In this document: one piece after another, positions 61,914 to 64,000 of the stretch
How positions within the stretch are numbered: position 1 is the first letter of the stretch
Layout of the letters: each line of letters begins with the position of its first letter
Source of the DNA: Pseudomonadota bacterium
GTDB lineage: Bacteria; Pseudomonadota; Gammaproteobacteria; UBA9214
NCBI GenBank assembly: GCA_041395565.1
Contig: JAWLAI010000003.1
Coordinates: forward strand, 62,001 to 126,000
DNA length: 64,000 nucleotides
Reading direction: 5' to 3'
Position numbers and translations under genes: made by a program
Notes under the pieces: model-generated
The model's input: only the letters and a program-made list of their open reading frames with translations
The model's database searches: none
What the model was told of the DNA's origin: nothing

Positions 61914-62286
61914 GGCTTGCAGATCTTCCCTTCATCCCCATGAACACGAGGGCCAGCTGGCCCGCCATAAATCCCGTCAGCACGGCCAGCGGATCCAGCC
62001 GCCAGTACCCGAGCCCGAGGGCGAACAACAACGCGATCGCCACGAACCGCTCCAGTGCGCTGCGGTAGAGCAGCCGCAGGCTTTCCCCTGCGCTCAGCGC
62101 ACGGCCCGCATCCGCGCGCGCGCGGCGCCACTGCAGCAGCCCGGCATTGCACGCGGCCACCAGGCCGCCAAACCCGGCAGATCCCGCCTGGAATCCGCCG
62201 TACAGAAAGAAAAACAGTGTCGAGGTGATTGCGACCAGCCCGAGCTGCAGCGCCGCCAGGTTCCGGAGATCGCGCGCCAAGGCCAC
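61903..62286 (-). CDS. atpI: ATP synthase protein I
   Basis: A 127-residue membrane protein that helps c-ring assembly, with four hydrophobic segments. TTG 62295 is the first possible start, but AAAGG (62300-62296) then has no spacer; GTG 62286 gives 9 nt spacing and is preferred. First gene of the operon, overlapping atpB by 11 bp. Confidence 0.85.
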   Translation of the reverse strand: MALARDLRNLAALQLGLVAITSTLFFFLYGGFQAGSAGFGGLVAACNAGLLQWRRARADAGRALSAGESLRLLYRSALERFVAIALLFALGLGYWRLDPLAVLTGFMAGQLALVFMGMKGRSASHVV

Positions 62287-62369
62287 AATTACCAACCTTT
62301 ATTCATATAGTTACGTGACACCAGCTGGCCGATCACGCGCGCCAGCAGGCTGGGCGGCGCACACGAGAG

Positions 62370-62394
62370 AAAAACCGGGCACGAGGCAGCCCGG
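62370..62394 (-). terminator. Intrinsic terminator after parB
   Basis: On the minus strand CCGGGC-(8 nt)-GCCCGG followed by five T. It lies about 70 bp past the parB stop and directly against the atp promoter -10. Confidence 0.6.
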
Positions 62395-62395
62395 G

Positions 62396-62425
62396 ATTAT
62401 AAGGATGGTCTATGGGAGGGGTCAA
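62396..62425 (-). promoter_or_regulatory. Predicted sigma70 promoter of the atp operon
   Basis: On the minus strand TTGACC (62425-62420), an 18-bp spacer and a perfect TATAAT (62401-62396). The predicted start is near 62389, about 100 nt before atpI. Confidence 0.7.
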
Positions 62426-62464
62426 TAAAACGAGTCCGGCGCGCATGGCGCGCAGGAACCTCGA

Positions 62465-63433
62465 CTAGCGAATGTGCGCCAGAATCCCGTCGAGCTCGTC
62501 CAGGCTGTTGTAGCTGATCTCCAGCTTGCCCTTGCCGCCGCGTCCCGGGCGTATCGCCACGCTCGCGCCGAGCCGGTCCGACAGGTCCGTCTCCAGTTGC
62601 CGGATATCCGGATCCTTGCGCGCTGGCGGCGCCCTGACCGGGCGCGGTTGCTGATAGTGCTTGACCAGCCCCTCGGTGGCACGCACGCTCAGGCCGCGGG
62701 CGATGACCTGACGCGCCGCCTCGACCTGGAGGTGTCCGGCCAGCGCCAGCAATGCGCGCGCATGCCCCATCTCCAGCTCGCCGCGCTCGACCATGGCCTT
62801 GACCGCGTCGTCGAGGTCGAGCAGACGCAGCAGATTGGACACCGCGGCCCGCGAACGCCCCACCGCCTCGGCGGCCTGTTCATGGGTCAGCTCGAACTCG
62901 CGGATCAGCCGGCTGAGCGACTTGGCCTCCTCCATGGGATTGAGGTTTTCGCGCTGGATGTTCTCGATCAGCGCGATCGCGATCGCGGCACGATCCTCCA
63001 CCTCGCGCACGATGGCCGGGATCTCGTGCAGCCCGGCCAGCTGCGCGGCGCGCCAGCGGCGCTCGCCCGCAATGATCTCGTAGGCATCGTCGTCGACCCT
63101 GCGCACCACGATCGGCTGCAGCACACCCTGGGCACTGATGGAATCGGCGAGTTCCTGCAGGGATTCCTTGTGCATGTCGATGCGCGGCTGGTACTTGCCG
63201 CGCCGGATGATGTCGACCGGCAGCTGGCACAGCGCACCGTCGACCGGCGCCGCCGGCATCGCTTGCGCAGCGGCGGCTGGAGCCGCCTGCGCCGGGGCCA
63301 CCTGTACCGGCCAGGGTCCGGCGGCGGCCGGTGCCGGCGGCGCGGGTGTCTCCGGTGCCGGCGCGGCCGGACGCATGCCCGACCCCAGCAATGCATCCAG
63401 TCCCCGACCCAATCCGCGTTTTTTGACTGCCAT
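62465..63433 (-). CDS. parB: Chromosome partitioning protein ParB
   Basis: A 322-residue centromere-binding CTPase. N-terminal RGLGRGLDALLG, a long Ala/Pro linker (about 20-65), the CTP-binding ParB/Srx fold (VDIIRRGKYQPRID; IIAGERRWRAAQLAGL; ENIQRENLNPMEEA), a helix-turn-helix (LTHEQAAEAVGRSRAAVSNLLRLL) and a C-terminal dimer domain. ATG 63433 after 14 bp from parA is the family start. Confidence 0.96.
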   Translation of the reverse strand: MAVKKRGLGRGLDALLGSGMRPAAPAPETPAPPAPAAAGPWPVQVAPAQAAPAAAAQAMPAAPVDGALCQLPVDIIRRGKYQPRIDMHKESLQELADSISAQGVLQPIVVRRVDDDAYEIIAGERRWRAAQLAGLHEIPAIVREVEDRAAIAIALIENIQRENLNPMEEAKSLSRLIREFELTHEQAAEAVGRSRAAVSNLLRLLDLDDAVKAMVERGELEMGHARALLALAGHLQVEAARQVIARGLSVRATEGLVKHYQQPRPVRAPPARKDPDIRQLETDLSDRLGASVAIRPGRGGKGKLEISYNSLDELDGILAHIR

Positions 63434-63447
63434 GTGAGATTCCGCCG

Positions 63448-64000
63448 CTAATCTGTCTGTTGATATTCCGCCGTATCGGTATCCGCAGTGTCCGCGGTTT
63501 CCTCCAGCGCCTCGGGCAGCCCGTGTGCCGCGGCTATCGGCGCGTGCCGGCGCAGGTATTCGCCGGCCAGCGCCAGGTAGGCGATGGCCCCGCGCGAGCT
63601 CTTGTCGTAGCGCAGCACCGGCAGTCCGTGACTGGGCGCCTCGGCCAGGCGCACGTTGCGCGGGATGATGGTGCGATAGACCTTGTCGCCGAAATGCTGC
63701 TGCAGCTGCGTGGACACCTCCATCGCCAGATTGTTGCGCGCATCGAACATGGTACGCAGCAAACCCTCGATCGCGAGGTCGGGATTGACCGCCATGCGTA
63801 CCTGCTCCACGGTGTCGAGCAGCGCGGACAAACCCTCGAGTGCATAGTACTCGCACTGGATCGGAATCAGCACACCGTGGGCGGCGGCCAGCGCGTTGAC
63901 GGTAAGCATATTGAGCGACGGCGGACAATCGATCAGGATGATGTCGTAATCGGCCTGCACGTAGGCCAGCGCCGCGCGCAGGCGCCGTTCGCGGTCATCC
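63448..64000 (-). CDS. parA: Chromosome partitioning ATPase ParA, N-terminus outside the window
   Basis: The C-terminal part of ParA/Soj, open to the window end. Seen are the Walker-B-like IILIDCPPSLNMLTVNAL and IPIQCEYYALEGLS, then GLLRTMFDARNNLAMEV and IPRNVRLAEAPSHGLPV. The P-loop lies beyond 64000. A short acidic tail (about 20 residues with Thr/Asp) ends the protein. With parB 14 bp downstream it forms the usual parAB pair. Confidence 0.95.
   Translation of the reverse strand, partial: DDRERRLRAALAYVQADYDIILIDCPPSLNMLTVNALAAAHGVLIPIQCEYYALEGLSALLDTVEQVRMAVNPDLAIEGLLRTMFDARNNLAMEVSTQLQQHFGDKVYRTIIPRNVRLAEAPSHGLPVLRYDKSSRGAIAYLALAGEYLRRHAPIAAAHGLPEALEETADTADTDTAEYQQTD

Overview
The window is about 64 kb of GC-rich, gene-dense bacterial chromosome. 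It has no rRNA, no IS element, no integrase and no CRISPR array, and one tRNA (Arg-CCG). The blocks parA-parB-atpIBEFHAGDC followed by glmU-glmS, polA beside engB, and a sucA-sucB-lpdA operon with cytochromes c4 and c5 are typical of Gammaproteobacteria; parAB-atp usually lies near oriC. A sulfide:quinone oxidoreductase, a TusA-DsrE2 sulfur-relay pair and dihaem cytochrome c4 suggest a respiring sulfur oxidiser, perhaps of the Chromatiales/Ectothiorhodospira type. The species cannot be read from the sequence alone.

Layout. (1) 0.2-10.7 kb: a signalling block. A FIST-domain protein, a hybrid histidine kinase and a REC-PAS-GGDEF-EAL-REC protein form one operon resembling NosP/NahK nitric-oxide signalling loci. 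Two further membrane GGDEF-EAL proteins follow. (2) 10.8-21 kb: SQR, an AI-2E family permease, a small unknown protein, the 2-oxoglutarate dehydrogenase operon and a cytochrome c5. (3) 21.2-24.3 kb: tRNA-Arg, pyrophosphatase, and an arsenic operon arsR-arsI-arsC-acr3 whose promoter predicts a leaderless mRNA. (4) 24.4-28.3 kb: two DUF1538 membrane proteins, a PII-like protein and a CBS protein, meeting a TetR gene that diverges from tusA-dsrE2. The DUF1538-DUF1538-PII-CBS set is the best candidate here for an undescribed system: a paired membrane transporter read out by a nucleotide or metabolite sensor. (5) 28.4-34.4 kb: SDR, EEP phosphatase, acetolactate synthase, DsbA, cytochrome c4, EngB. 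(6) 34.4-38.7 kb: polA with a structured polA-engB spacer (two tandem terminators plus a GNRA-capped hairpin) at the position where Spot 42 and ErsA lie in other gammaproteobacteria, then a LOG protein and DUF2782. (7) 38.7-42.6 kb: a TRAP transporter of TakP type with a PagL-like protein that lacks two catalytic residues. (8) 42.8-51 kb: another PAS-GGDEF-EAL protein, a small P-loop kinase, a SPOR lipoprotein, a Mesh1-like HD hydrolase, UvrD and two Cys-containing unknowns. (9) 51.2-64 kb: glmS, glmU, a SlyD-like isomerase, the F1Fo ATP synthase operon with REPIN-like repeats in two internal spacers, and parB-parA, where parA runs off the window end.

How the parts fit together: energy metabolism (Odh, SQR, c-type cytochromes, ATP synthase) sits among a dense c-di-GMP network (four GGDEF-EAL proteins), metalloid resistance and cell-envelope precursor synthesis (GlmS/GlmU). 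Many coding strands have long antisense open frames that come from high GC content; these are left out.
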